Of a stretch of 64,000 nucleotides of DNA, positions 18,885 through 28,289 are shown piece by piece. Every line of letters starts with the position of its first letter. The first letter of the stretch is position 1. Position numbers and translations under genes: made by a program. The notes under the pieces were generated by a model. That model did not search any database and was not told where the DNA came from. It saw nothing but the letters and a program-made list of their open reading frames with translations. Source of the DNA: Flavobacterium sp. CS20 (GTDB lineage: Bacteria; Bacteroidota; Bacteroidia; Flavobacteriales; Flavobacteriaceae); the NCBI RefSeq assembly GCF_018080005.1, contig NZ_CP073015.1, positions 1,674,001 to 1,738,000 on the forward strand. The letters run 5' to 3'.

Positions 18885-18954
18885 ATTTTCAAGTTTTAGC
18901 TTCAAAAGCATTCTTTTACTTACAGAGAAGAAACTGAAATCATAGAAAATGGAT

Positions 18955-19065
18955 AAATCCATTCACCATCGAATATTTGCAATCCATAGCCTACGGTTTA
19001 AACCGTGAGCTATGAAAAATGCACAATCCCATCCGTTTCAACGGTTTCAAATAGTTGGATTGAAG
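18955..19065. repeat. Palindromic intergenic sequence (REP-like)
   Basis: Two palindromes lie between paaD and guaB: TAGCCTACGGTTTAAACCGT followed by GAGCTA, and CCGTTTCAACGG. A related arrangement with CCGTTTTAACGG lies at 21530-21620. They resemble REP-type hairpins. No coding sequence or paaE remnant is visible here. Confidence 0.5.
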
Positions 19066-19127
19066 TTCTATTTATAACAAATCCGAAATTTATAACTTTA
19101 AATTCTGACTTTCTGAGGAAACCCTAA

Positions 19128-20600
19128 TTATCTACTATAATTTGGTGATTCTTTGGTTATTGTAACATTATGAGGATGGCTTTCGTGTATGCCAGAAGAA
19201 GTGATTTTTACAAATCGTCCCTTTTGTTTTAATTCTTCAATAGAAGCGACACCACAATAACCCATTCCTGCTCTTAAACCACCAATAAATTGGTTCATAC
19301 TTTCATACAATTCACCTTTATAAGGCACACGACCAACAATGCCTTCTGGAACTAATTTTTTGATATCATCTTCAACATCCTGAAAATATCTGTCTTTTGA
19401 ACCTTTGCTCATGGCTTCAATAGATCCCATTCCTCTATAAGATTTATATTTTCTACCATCATAAATAATGGTTTCTCCAGGAGATTCTTTGGTACCTGCC
19501 AGAAGTGAGCCTAGCATAACACAATCTGCTCCAGCGACGATAGCCTTAGGAATATCGCCAGTGTATCTAATGCCGCCATCTGCAATAATAGGTACATCTG
19601 TATCTTTTAAAACTTCATAAACTTCCATGACCGCAGAGAGTTGAGGAAAACCAACCCCAGCAACAACACGAGTTGTGCATATTGAACCTGCACCAATTCC
19701 AACTTTTACAGCATCTGCTCCAGCATCGACTAGATATTTTGCGACTTCGCCAGTTGCAATATTGCCAACAACAATATCTATTTTTGGAAATTGAGATTTT
19801 ATTTTTTTTAAAACCTTTACAACACCAAGAGTATGACCATGAGCGGTATCAATAATCAAAGCATCTACGCCAGCTTCAATTAGAGCTTTGGCTCGCATTG
19901 TTGCATCTTCAGTTACACCAATAGCTCACGCAACCCTTAACCGACCATATTCGTCTTTGTTGGCGAGAGGTTTTTGTGTCAATTTAGTGATATCTCTAAA
20001 TGTTATGAGTCCTACTAATTCATTATCTCCCTTGACAACAGGTAATTTTTCAATTTTATATTTTTGAAGAATGACTTCAGCCTCTTTTAAAGATGTACCT
20101 TCATTTGTAGTAATGAGGTTGTCTTTAGTCATAACCTTATCAATGGCTTTTTCGTCATCATTTTCAAACCTTAAGTCTCTATTCGTTACAATACCAACAA
20201 GTTTGTGGTTTTTATCAACAACTGGAATGCCACCAATACTATTTTCTTTCATCGAAGATTTTGCATCTTTAACTTTTGCGTTTTGACCTAAAGTTACTGG
20301 ATCTAAAATCATTCCGCTTTCAGCTCTTTTTACTTTTCTAACTTTGAGAGCTTGATCTTTGATGCTCATATTTTTGTGCAAAACACCTATACCACCTTCT
20401 CTAGCCATAGCAATAGCCATCTTAGATTCTGTTACAGAATCCATGGCAAGAGATACAATAGGTACATTTAAATTGATGTTTCTGGTAAGACGTGAACTTA
20501 TGTTTACATCTCTCGGCAATACCTTTGAATAATTTGGAACTAACAGCACATCATCATAGGTATAACCTTCAAATTGGATTTTTTGGGAAGCTGTATTCAT
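19128..20600 (-). pseudogene. guaB: IMP dehydrogenase, interrupted by in-frame TGA
   Basis: IMP dehydrogenase converts IMP to XMP, the committed step of GMP synthesis. The frame starts at 20600 with YTYDDVLLVPNYSKVLP, continues through two CBS domains (about residues 95-210) and reaches YGRLRVA, where codon 225 is TGA (19926-19928). The same frame continues without a shift: AIGVTEDATMRAKALIEAGVDALIIDTAHGH, the catalytic loop GSICTTR (Cys308) and the flap to 19128. Total 490 codons, exactly the family length. The usual GPGSICTTR is GAGSICTTR here and GSSDRYFQ is GSKDRYFQ, possible signs of relaxed constraint. Because guaB is central to purine synthesis, either another copy exists, the stop is read through, or the base call is wrong. 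Confidence 0.85.
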
Positions 20601-20828
20601 TTTGTAGCTTTCTTTGCAAAATTAAATTATTAAATACACTTTGAGGTAAATACCAGTCAATTTATTTTTAATTTTAAAAAAAATTATATCTATAACTTTA
20701 AGTTACAAAATATTAATATTAAAAAAAAACTCTAATTCTTTTTATAAAGAAAAATATATATATATTTGCACAAGTAAATATTTTTTCTTACAATACTTTC
20801 GTATGTGAAAGAGAAATAGCCAATCAGT

Positions 20829-21026
20829 ATGAAATATAAGATTTTGATTATTTTTATATCACTAATTACCTTTGCAGAAGTTAGTGCTCAATGTATAACT
20901 TGTCCACCACCACCAGGTGGAATTGGATTTGATGATAATGTTAATGATGAAATTCCAATAAATGGCTTGGTTCTAGTAGGGCTTGTTGTTGGTGCATTTT
21001 TTGGCGTCAAAAAAATAAAAAAATAA
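20829..21026 (+). CDS. Small secreted protein with PID-CTERM-like sorting tail
   Basis: A 65-residue precursor. Residues 1-20 are a signal peptide (hydrophobic IIFISLITFAEVSA with Ala-x-Ala-like cleavage before QC). A tiny mature region with CITCPPPPGG and an acidic stretch follows. The C-terminus reads PINGLVLVGLVVGAFFGVKKIKK: a P-I-(D/N)-x-G-L motif, a hydrophobic helix and a lysine-rich end. This tripartite tail resembles the PID-CTERM class of exosortase-type substrates in Bacteroidetes. No exosortase gene is in the window. A TATATTTG -7-like box lies at 20761-20768. Function unknown. Confidence 0.7.
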   Translation: MKYKILIIFISLITFAEVSAQCITCPPPPGGIGFDDNVNDEIPINGLVLVGLVVGAFFGVKKIKK

Positions 21027-21179
21027 TTTTACTCCCAATTACATTTTTTGTCTAAAATATTTAATTTATTATTACCCCAAAGGTCTATTTTTATAGATAA
21101 AATGAACTCCTTAAACATTTTTGTTTTGTAAGACTTCTAAAAATCACTCATTTTGATGACTTTATAAAATTGAGCTATT

Positions 21180-21389
21180 TAACGTGAGTTCGATATAAAT
21201 TCCAATAAAATATATTCATATAAAATACAGACATTTAATCATTTGTCAGGTCAACAGAGCGAAGCATGAGCGACGAGACATCTCAGTAGGATGAGATTTC
21301 TCCTCATTCTTCGTTCGAAATGACAAAATTTGCTGACAAAAATATGTAATCATCTGATTTACAGATTTCAATAAATCGAACTCACGTTA
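21180..21389. repeat. Interspersed repeat with inverted ends, copy 2 (inverted)
   Basis: A 210-base copy of the element at 12787-12996 in the opposite orientation, with ends TAACGTGAGTT and AACTCACGTTA (GAACTCACGTTA here) and the same core (GTTGACCTGACAAATGATT-type start on one strand, GAGACATCTCAGTAGGATGA). It occupies part of the 604-base gap between the small sorted protein and the SPFH gene. The remaining parts hold a degenerate palindrome near 21530-21620 (CCGTTTTAACGG) and no gene. Confidence 0.85.
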
Positions 21390-21630
21390 TAATATCAATT
21401 GGAGTGAATAATAATATCGCTAATAAAAAGGTGAAGATATAATCCCGAATGTTATATCAAAAACCTAAAGCAACATCATAACGAAATACTTTCACAAAAG
21501 AATTCATGTCGTAAATTGTGAAACTATAAGGTTTAGATAATGGATAAGTTTTTAAACCACGAGATTTAAATCATGGTCTAAAAATTTAATAATCCATTTG
21601 ACTTTAAGCCGTTTTAACGGATTTCAATAT

Positions 21631-22446
21631 TTAATTGTTCCCCAAAATAATTGGCATACCACTATCACCAGAGCCGATAACAATAACCTTTGAATTATTA
21701 GATTTTGATAATTCTATCGTGGCTTGAATCCCTTTTTCTTGAAGGATTTTATCGGTTAGAGATGCACTTAAAATTTGGTTTGCAGTGGCTTTACCTTCAG
21801 CTTCAATACGTTGTCTTTCTTTTTCTTTTTCTGCTTTTTCTAATCTAAACTCGTATTCCAAAGATTCTTGCTCTTGTTTCAATTTTCTTTCAATAGCATC
21901 TTTAATGGTTTGAGGCAAAGACACATCTCTTACCAATATTTCATTGACTTGAACATATTGATTTTCAAGAAGAGCTTTTGTTTCTTCAAACATTTCATTT
22001 TGGATAGTTTCACGTTTTTGAGCATACAGTTCTTCTGGCTTATATCGACCAACAACAGCTCTTGTTGCCGAACGAACCGCTGGTTTAATCAGTAACTCGA
22101 GATAATCTTCGCCTCTTTTTTGGTGTAAAAGTCCAATTTGACCAGGTTGTGGTTGAAACCAAATGGTGGCATCTAATTTGATGTCCAATCCATTTGAAGA
22201 TAAGACAGTCATTTTTTCATCTATAGATTGTTGTCTTACATTGTAAACATACACTGTATTCCAAGGTGCTATAATGTGAAAACCTTCTCCCAATGCTGGC
22301 TCATCAGTAACAACACCTTCACCTAAAGGTTCAAATAAAACTCCAGCTTCACCTGAGCCGATAGTTACAACAGTATTAGCTAAAATAATGATGCCAACAA
22401 TCACCACAATAATAATTGCAACGACTGATTTTGATAATTTTTCCAT
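21631..22446 (-). CDS. Prohibitin-family (SPFH) membrane protein
   Basis: A 271-residue protein with one N-terminal membrane helix (VVAIIIVVIVGIIILANTVV, residues 8-27), the SPFH/PHB domain (about 28-205; GEAGVLFEPLG, LYAQKRETIQNEM) and a C-terminal charged helix (EQESLEYEFRLEKAEKEKERQRIEAEGKA). Such proteins form membrane-anchored oligomeric rings that scaffold proteases or organise membrane domains. It lies 14 bases downstream of the VWA protein gene, so the two may be co-transcribed. Confidence 0.9.
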   Translation of the reverse strand: MEKLSKSVVAIIIVVIVGIIILANTVVTIGSGEAGVLFEPLGEGVVTDEPALGEGFHIIAPWNTVYVYNVRQQSIDEKMTVLSSNGLDIKLDATIWFQPQPGQIGLLHQKRGEDYLELLIKPAVRSATRAVVGRYKPEELYAQKRETIQNEMFEETKALLENQYVQVNEILVRDVSLPQTIKDAIERKLKQEQESLEYEFRLEKAEKEKERQRIEAEGKATANQILSASLTDKILQEKGIQATIELSKSNNSKVIVIGSGDSGMPIILGNN

Positions 22447-22460
22447 AATTTCTAAATTTT

Positions 22461-24485
22461 TTATATTAATCCGTGGTATTTTCTACTCAACCACTCAATT
22501 CCCAAAAATACAATTAATATAATGAAAAGTATCCACCATTGGATTAAAGATTGCTTTTTTTCTATAGATTTTTGGATAGATTTAAACTTTTGTGCTGTAG
22601 TCAAATACGTTTTGAGCTTATCGAGTTGGTCGGCATAAAACAAAGTGTCAGAAATCTGCTGAAGTTTCTCAACATTAGCACGATAAAATTGTTTCTCTAA
22701 CACAAAATCTATGAGAGTAAATTGACCGCTTTCTGAAATGTTTTCACCTTCAACAAGAATTTTATAACTGTAATCACCCGCTGGTAAATCATTGATTTTT
22801 GTGGAATAGTTTTGGTCTTTCAATACTAAAGTGTAGGAAAAAGTTTTGTTGCTCGTTTCTTCCGTTACCTTAAGACTTATCTTTTGGTTAGGATCAAAAT
22901 TGTAGTTTTTATCAAAATATTGAAGGCTAATTCTGTTGTTTTCTCCTTTGTTATAAAAAGATTTTACATCGGTAACCAATCGTTTTTTGGTGGTTGTAGA
23001 ACTCACAAATTGCACTAATTGATCCACAAAACGGTCAAAGGTTTCAAAATCGCCTTGATCGACAAATGAACGCATACGCCATCGCCAAAGGTTTTCGCCA
23101 AATAAATACGCTGATTTTTGGTTGTTTTCTGAAACTGTCATCAATAATGGCTGACGAGTAGAAAAACCATCGATATTTTGATAAAGTAAAATATCTCCTT
23201 CTGTAGTCATTTCAATATCACCAAATGTGTTTTTTAAGGGAGGAAAATTTGAAAAACCGATGTCTTCTATTTGGTAACTGCTAAAAGCTTTGTTTAATTC
23301 TGGATAATAATCTTCAGTAGCCCGAGATAAGGTTTTATTGAAATGAGATTGATTGCTGTTTAAAAAATTATAATCGGTTTGTGTTCCACCAATGACAATG
23401 TTATTAAGCTTTTGGGTTTGGATAGTATTAAAAACCTGTTTAAAATTAGTTTCAGGCTGATAAAGCATAATCAAATTATAGGTTGCTAAATCTTTATTGA
23501 AATCGCTAATATTTTGTAACTCAACTTGGCGTTGTTGATTAGATTCGATGCTTTTTTTCAGCATTCCTAAATCGGGATGAAGCCTATTGAATAAAATCAG
23601 AATCTTGGTGCGTTCGTCAATCACTTCAACGGCAAATTGTTGGGTGTTGTTTTGGGTGTTTTTTTCGTTTACGGGTTGAAGTTCAGCCGTGATGGTATTG
23701 ACTCCGAATTGATTGGCTTTAAGGTATATTTTAAAATTTTGAGCTTTGTTGTCTTTGTTAAATGAAATTGGTTTTCTTGCAATGACTTTGTTTTGACGTT
23801 TTAAAACAAACTCAGTTTTGACATCTTTATCAGTATTTGAACTCAAAAAGACCTCAACAGGAAATTGATTATTGAGAAATGCGTAGCGGTTAGCATTGAT
23901 GCGGTCTATTTTTAAATCGGCATAATCGGTCGTATCGCCTACAACAACAGGAATCAGATTTTGTTGAGATGACTTAGCGGTATAGAGATAATCCTGACCA
24001 AGTGTTTGTTGACCATCGGTAAACAGCAATATGTGTGATGATGTTGATCGATAGATATTAGACATTTCACGGATAAAATGACTGATATTGGATTGTGTAT
24101 CCATAAAATTTAAACTATCTAATGACGAATAATTTTCGCCAAATTGGTAGAGCTGAAGATTAAAAGCATCACCTAATTCTTCGTCATTGATCCACTTCAG
24201 AAGATTTGATTTGTAAGCTGAAGTATCTGTCAGTTGAGCGATTGACATAGAATTATCCACACCAATTATCAGGTTTGGTTTTTCTATAAAATAAGTGGTT
24301 TGTTTAATTTTGGGATTGAGCAGTAACAAACCTATACACAGATAGACCAAAAATCTGGGTACAGCAAATAACAAAGCTCTTTTAAACTGTTTTTTAAATT
24401 GATTTTGGTATTGAAACCAAGTTAAGCCAAGGCTCAAAATAACAATCAAAATTATCCACAACACGTCAAATTCATTCATACACAA
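22461..24485 (-). CDS. Membrane-anchored von Willebrand factor A-like protein
   Basis: A 674-residue protein. Two membrane helices lie at residues 7-24 and 39-57, and one at the C-terminus (WWILFIILIVFLGIEWLS), leaving a large outside domain. The VWA-type metal site DNSMS (Asp77-x-Ser79-x-Ser81) follows the second helix, with LLFTDGQQ later. The central region looks like beta-sandwich and glutamine amidotransferase-like folds seen in Bacteroidetes BatA-like proteins. Precise role unknown; protein-protein interaction at the membrane is likely. It is preceded by fabG (30 bases) and followed by the SPFH gene, all on the minus strand. Confidence 0.8.
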   Translation of the reverse strand: MCMNEFDVLWIILIVILSLGLTWFQYQNQFKKQFKRALLFAVPRFLVYLCIGLLLLNPKIKQTTYFIEKPNLIIGVDNSMSIAQLTDTSAYKSNLLKWINDEELGDAFNLQLYQFGENYSSLDSLNFMDTQSNISHFIREMSNIYRSTSSHILLFTDGQQTLGQDYLYTAKSSQQNLIPVVVGDTTDYADLKIDRINANRYAFLNNQFPVEVFLSSNTDKDVKTEFVLKRQNKVIARKPISFNKDNKAQNFKIYLKANQFGVNTITAELQPVNEKNTQNNTQQFAVEVIDERTKILILFNRLHPDLGMLKKSIESNQQRQVELQNISDFNKDLATYNLIMLYQPETNFKQVFNTIQTQKLNNIVIGGTQTDYNFLNSNQSHFNKTLSRATEDYYPELNKAFSSYQIEDIGFSNFPPLKNTFGDIEMTTEGDILLYQNIDGFSTRQPLLMTVSENNQKSAYLFGENLWRWRMRSFVDQGDFETFDRFVDQLVQFVSSTTTKKRLVTDVKSFYNKGENNRISLQYFDKNYNFDPNQKISLKVTEETSNKTFSYTLVLKDQNYSTKINDLPAGDYSYKILVEGENISESGQFTLIDFVLEKQFYRANVEKLQQISDTLFYADQLDKLKTYLTTAQKFKSIQKSIEKKQSLIQWWILFIILIVFLGIEWLSRKYHGLI

Positions 24486-24515
24486 AAGTTCAAAACCAGC
24501 ATTTTAAAATGTAAT

Positions 24516-25262
24516 TTAGGTGAGCATACCACCATCAACATTTATAGTTTGTCCAGTAATATAAGCACTCATATCACTGGCGAGAAATACGCAAGCATTA
24601 GCCACGTCTTCTGGTGTTCCACCGCGTTTTAGTGGAATGGCTTGTCGCCAACCTTCAACGGTTTTTTCGTCTAATTTTTCAGTCATTTCGGTTTCGATAA
24701 ATCCTGGAGCTATCACATTGGTTCTGATGTTTCTAGAACCGAGTTCGAGAGCCATAGATTTTGAAAACCCTATAACGCCAGCTTTTGAAGCCGCATAATT
24801 GCCTTGACCTGCATTGCCTTTAACACCAACCACAGAGCTAATGTTGATGATACTACCGTGACGTTGCTTAAGCATTGGTCTTAAAATGGCTTTGGTTAAA
24901 TTAAAAACCGAATTCAAGTTAACTTTAATGACTTTATTAAAATCGTCTTCACTCATACGCATCAACAAGTTGTCTTTGGTAATCCCAGCATTATTGATTA
25001 AAACATCAATTTGACCAAAATCTTCCAAAACTGATTTGACTAAGTCTTGAGCTTGGTCAAAGTCAGCGGCATCAGATTGGTATGCTTTGGCTTTTACGCC
25101 TTCAGCTTCTAAAATTTTGACGAGTTCTTCAGCTGGACTAGCAGATGAGTTATAAGTAAAAGCCACATTTGAGCCTTGTTTAGCGAATTGTAAAGCAATA
25201 CCACGACCTATTCCACGGCTTGCTCCTGTAATCAAGGTGTTTTTATTATCGAGTAAACCCAT
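24516..25262 (-). CDS. fabG: 3-oxoacyl-[acyl-carrier-protein] reductase
   Basis: A 248-residue short-chain dehydrogenase that reduces 3-ketoacyl-ACP with NADPH in fatty acid elongation. The cofactor motif TGASRGIGRGIA lies near residue 11, NNAG near 85, and the Ser-Tyr-Lys triad in ISSVVG...YAASKAG. The C-terminal INVDGGM is standard. I chose the ATG at 25262 (MGLLDNKNT) over the upstream TTG at 25289 because it places the Rossmann motif at the normal distance. It heads a minus-strand run with the VWA and SPFH genes. Confidence 0.94.
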   Translation of the reverse strand: MGLLDNKNTLITGASRGIGRGIALQFAKQGSNVAFTYNSSASPAEELVKILEAEGVKAKAYQSDAADFDQAQDLVKSVLEDFGQIDVLINNAGITKDNLLMRMSEDDFNKVIKVNLNSVFNLTKAILRPMLKQRHGSIINISSVVGVKGNAGQGNYAASKAGVIGFSKSMALELGSRNIRTNVIAPGFIETEMTEKLDEKTVEGWRQAIPLKRGGTPEDVANACVFLASDMSAYITGQTINVDGGMLT

Positions 25263-25348
25263 ATTTAAAATTTTTGTGATTGAAAGCAAATATAATTAAA
25301 GTTGTGGGTTTGGTGATTAAGTTGTGGAATTGATACTATTTAAATTCA

Positions 25349-27049
25349 TTAAACCATGCTCAAATAAATATAATAATTTAAATTTGCAAAACTATTTGAC
25401 AAAACAAGATTTAAAATATGCTCAAGTGGCGGAACTGGTAGACGCGCTGGATTCAAAATCCAGTTCTGGCAACAGAGTGCGGGTTCGATTCCCGCCTTGA
25501 GTACAAAGAGGGAATCATCCTTACGGATGTTCCCTTTTTTTGTTAAAAAACTCTGGAAAGCCTTATTATATTTGCAAAGTAGCAACACGGCTTCGTTGAA
25601 TGGCAGGGTTCGGAAACTGTTTTCAAAAAATTCAAGTTTTTTATCGAAAATCGAACCAAGCAACTGCACTTTCACTTTCAAATCTGCATTCTTATAGAAC
25701 ACACCAAGGTTCGTTAATAGTGTCATACCAAACGATAGAAATTTGTCTAAATCTTTCTGGTAATCTCCTAATTGTGCTTTAGTCGCCTTTAAATCCATAA
25801 TTTCTGCATTATAGTTTTTCATTAACTTGGCGTACATATCGTCATTGATTTTGCTCAAACCATACTTTTCCGTCAATTGCAACTGTCTGGATTCTACTTC
25901 ATAGATTTTCTTCTCTAAGTCATTTTCATCTTTCTGACGTTCTTGCTTGGTTTTCTGGTACTCGTCAATGAGAATTTGCTGAAATAACTCTAAAACTTCC
26001 TCACTCGGCTTTATGCTTTCAAATACACTATACAGCTCTTCGTGAACTTGTTCAACTCTGTACCGTTTGCATTTGCATTTAGAGTTACATTGGTAATAAT
26101 GATAGTATCGAGTGTTTTTCTTGCTTCTACCATTATTGGAACGGCTACCGTAGATTGTTTCTCCACATTCGGCACATTTAAGAAAAGTGGTCAGCGGAAA
26201 ATGCTCATCTTTTCCTCTTCGCTTTTTGCCTGAACGCCTACCGTGTTTTAGACTTTGGATAACATAAAACAAATCTTTGGTAATTAAGGCTTGATGTTTT
26301 CCCTCAACCAAATGTCGAGGTCTGTCTTTGTATGCAGGTACACTTACCATTCCCATATACAAAGGATTGTCTAACATTCTGCTCAATGCACTCTTTTTCA
26401 AATCTAAACCTTTTGTTCTGTATTTTTTGAGAAGGTCTTGCTGCTGATATAAGCCTGTTGCATAATCTTTCAAAAGTTGTGTAACCAAAGGTGCGGTCTT
26501 AGGGTCTGGTTGCATTAACGGCTTTCCGTCTGCCCCAACACCACTCATATAACCCTTTGGATGCGAAAGGCAATACCTACCATTCTCTAAGGCTTCAATT
26601 GTTCCTGCTTTTGTGCGTTCACTGATTTTACTATTCTCCGCTTCTGGCGTTGAAAGATAAATAGAAAGCATTACAATATGGTCTGGGTCGCTGTAATTTA
26701 TCCAGTTTTCAATGGAATTGACTTCTACATTCATTTTCTTGAAATATTCAATCATCAGTAAAGCCTTTCCAACATTTCGTGAAAATCTATCCCATTTTTG
26801 AACTAAGATATAATCTACACGGTTTTTGTTCGCTTTTACATATTCTTTCAATTTCTTGAACTCTGGACGTTCAAAATTCTTGGCTGAATAATCTTCTTCA
26901 AATACAAAGTCAATTTCCATTCTGTATAATGCACAGAACTCTTTTACTCGTTTCAACTGCACAGCAAGACTATTGCCGAAATCCTTTTGGTCTTTACTAC
27001 TTACTCGTATATAAATAACCACTACTTTTCCTTGTAATTTATCTCTCAT
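25349..27049 (-). CDS. Large serine recombinase (integrase)
   Basis: A 566-residue site-specific recombinase. The catalytic resolvase domain (about 8-155) has YIRVSSKDQ with Ser17. The recombinase domain follows with YMGMVSVPAYKDRPRHLVEGKH, then a zinc ribbon (FLKCAECGETI and CNSKCKCKR, about 300-340) and a coiled coil (about 360-440). From about residue 510 the frame runs through the terminator and the antisense of tRNA-Leu(CAA) (KAGIEPALCCQNW, LPVPPLEH), so the last 50 or so residues depend on the insertion site and probably differ in the circular form. The ATG overlaps a 50-residue upstream ORF by 11 bases. Confidence 0.92.
   Translation of the reverse strand: MRDKLQGKVVVIYIRVSSKDQKDFGNSLAVQLKRVKEFCALYRMEIDFVFEEDYSAKNFERPEFKKLKEYVKANKNRVDYILVQKWDRFSRNVGKALLMIEYFKKMNVEVNSIENWINYSDPDHIVMLSIYLSTPEAENSKISERTKAGTIEALENGRYCLSHPKGYMSGVGADGKPLMQPDPKTAPLVTQLLKDYATGLYQQQDLLKKYRTKGLDLKKSALSRMLDNPLYMGMVSVPAYKDRPRHLVEGKHQALITKDLFYVIQSLKHGRRSGKKRRGKDEHFPLTTFLKCAECGETIYGSRSNNGRSKKNTRYYHYYQCNSKCKCKRYRVEQVHEELYSVFESIKPSEEVLELFQQILIDEYQKTKQERQKDENDLEKKIYEVESRQLQLTEKYGLSKINDDMYAKLMKNYNAEIMDLKATKAQLGDYQKDLDKFLSFGMTLLTNLGVFYKNADLKVKVQLLGSIFDKKLEFFENSFRTLPFNEAVLLLCKYNKAFQSFLTKKGNIRKDDSLFVLKAGIEPALCCQNWILNPARLPVPPLEHILNLVLSNSFANLNYYIYLSMV
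25420..25503 (+). tRNA. tRNA-Leu (anticodon CAA)
   Basis: An 84-base class II tRNA. Acceptor strands GCTCAAG and CTTGAGT pair, the anticodon stem TGGA/TCCA encloses TTCAAAA giving CAA, the variable arm is long, and the T arm is GCGGGTTCGATTCCCGC. The 3' end lies inside the antisense reading frame of the adjacent serine recombinase, marking this gene as the integration site of the element to its right. Confidence 0.95.
25508..25541 (+). terminator. Terminator after tRNA-Leu(CAA)
   Basis: GGGAATCATCC, TTAC loop, GGATGTTCCC, then TTTTTTT. It lies within the antisense of the recombinase gene, so this hairpin also encodes part of the recombinase tail. Confidence 0.8.
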
Positions 27050-27191
27050 CGCTTGCTATTTTTTGGGATTCAACAACTATTCTTGCCATTTTATAGAGGA
27101 GGTTCTTAATTTTTACAACTTCCTCTTTTGTGAATTTCTTTTTCTTTGGATTTTTGTTAAGTGTTTTATCACATTGTTCTATTGTTAACAT
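27039..27191 (-). CDS. Small 50-residue protein upstream of the recombinase
   Basis: ATG at 27191 opens a 50-codon frame reading MLTIEQCDKTLNKNPKKKKF and ending VVESQKIASDER, with TAA at 27039-27041. It overlaps the recombinase start by 11 bases (the recombinase ATG is read as GATGAG here), which implies translational coupling. The product is basic (KKKK) in the first half and helical in the second half (EEVVKIKNLLYKMARIVVESQ). A directionality factor or integrase accessory would fit its position, but there is no motif proof. Confidence 0.6.
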   Translation of the reverse strand: MLTIEQCDKTLNKNPKKKKFTKEEVVKIKNLLYKMARIVVESQKIASDER

Positions 27192-27279
27192 TATTAATTA
27201 CTTCTGCTAACTTCTGAGGTTTTCAGTAAGTTAGTGGGTATGTATTAAGGCGGAGGTTTTCCGTCCTGTATAAAATTTA

Positions 27280-28119
27280 CTATTTAAGTTTTATTTTTTG
27301 AGTAGCACTAATGTATGCTACTTTCCCATTAACTGTTTTAATTTCTATATCCTGATAGGCTTTCTCATTGATAAGTCTCATTATATTTTCTGGATTTTTC
27401 ACTTGTTTTTTGCCCTCCACTAAAAAGACATCATCTTCATTCAATCGTATTTTTACTTCTTGAAAATCGCCAGTTCTTATAAAGTAAAGTAACTTTAATT
27501 CTTCATTACTTAAATCTGCGATATTTCCCTCGTTCTGACCTAAGTGAAAATTATTATGAGGATACATTTTTTCTGCCAAATCAAGTAGGTTTATGACAAT
27601 GTGAGGGGGTAATAGACTTTTTGATATTTCATTACTGTAAAGTGATGTAGTAAGTAATTGTACTGTTCCATCTTCAAATATCAATAATACATAAGGTTCT
27701 TTCAGCACGGAATACATTATGATATATTCAAATAAAGAGAACCCTTGTACTTCATCGGTAAAAAGCTGTTGCCTTATATACTTTATTTTATCTAAATCTA
27801 AACCAAATTGACGTAGATTAGTGATAATTTGTATCCAAAAGGTTTCAATATGGCTAAAGTGATACCAACCACCTTCTTTTGATTGTTCGCCCTCAATTAA
27901 CCCTTTTTTAACCCAATGACTGATTACTCGTTTAGATTGAGTAGCCACATTTCTGCTCATTTCTTGATGAAATAAATTAAGAATGTCATCGTCTAATACG
28001 ACTTCTAATATATTTTCTTTGATGTTTTCTTCTATCTCTTTTCGAGCAACTTTTGCAATGTCTTTTTGCTTACGTTTTAATTCTTTAATATTTAAACCCA
28101 TATTCGTTTTATTTTTCAT
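27280..28119 (-). CDS. MerR-like winged-helix protein, possible element regulator
   Basis: A 279-residue protein. Residues 60-115 resemble a MerR-type DNA-binding domain: RVISHWVKKGLI, a wing with GGWYHFSHIETFWI, then ITNLRQFGLDLDKIKYIRQQL. The rest is a two-part effector region without recognisable motifs (YVLLIFEDGTVQLL and a C-terminal KVAYISATQK). It probably regulates genes of the element. An alternative start is at residue 7 (28101). Upstream sequence is very AT-rich, and the Fic gene ends 170 bases away. Confidence 0.65.
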   Translation of the reverse strand: MKNKTNMGLNIKELKRKQKDIAKVARKEIEENIKENILEVVLDDDILNLFHQEMSRNVATQSKRVISHWVKKGLIEGEQSKEGGWYHFSHIETFWIQIITNLRQFGLDLDKIKYIRQQLFTDEVQGFSLFEYIIMYSVLKEPYVLLIFEDGTVQLLTTSLYSNEISKSLLPPHIVINLLDLAEKMYPHNNFHLGQNEGNIADLSNEELKLLYFIRTGDFQEVKIRLNEDDVFLVEGKKQVKNPENIMRLINEKAYQDIEIKTVNGKVAYISATQKIKLK

Positions 28120-28289
28120 ACTGCAAATATAGTATAAAAATACGTGTTACAAAAATATATATTTTTAAGAAGTTTGTTTTATTTTGTTTCAAAACAAAAT
28201 TTTAAGCACTTAAACAATTGATTATGTGTTGTTTGTGAGAAATGAAAAAAAATAAAATTTTTTGAAAAAAATTTAGTTGAGTGCAAATT

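Noticed and set aside
13065..20600. Reassignment of TGA to an amino acid
   Set aside because: TGA is used as the ordinary stop in several intact genes here (oxyR, the methyltransferase before kdsB, DUF4290), and the residue expected in guaB is not Trp, so a code change does not fit.
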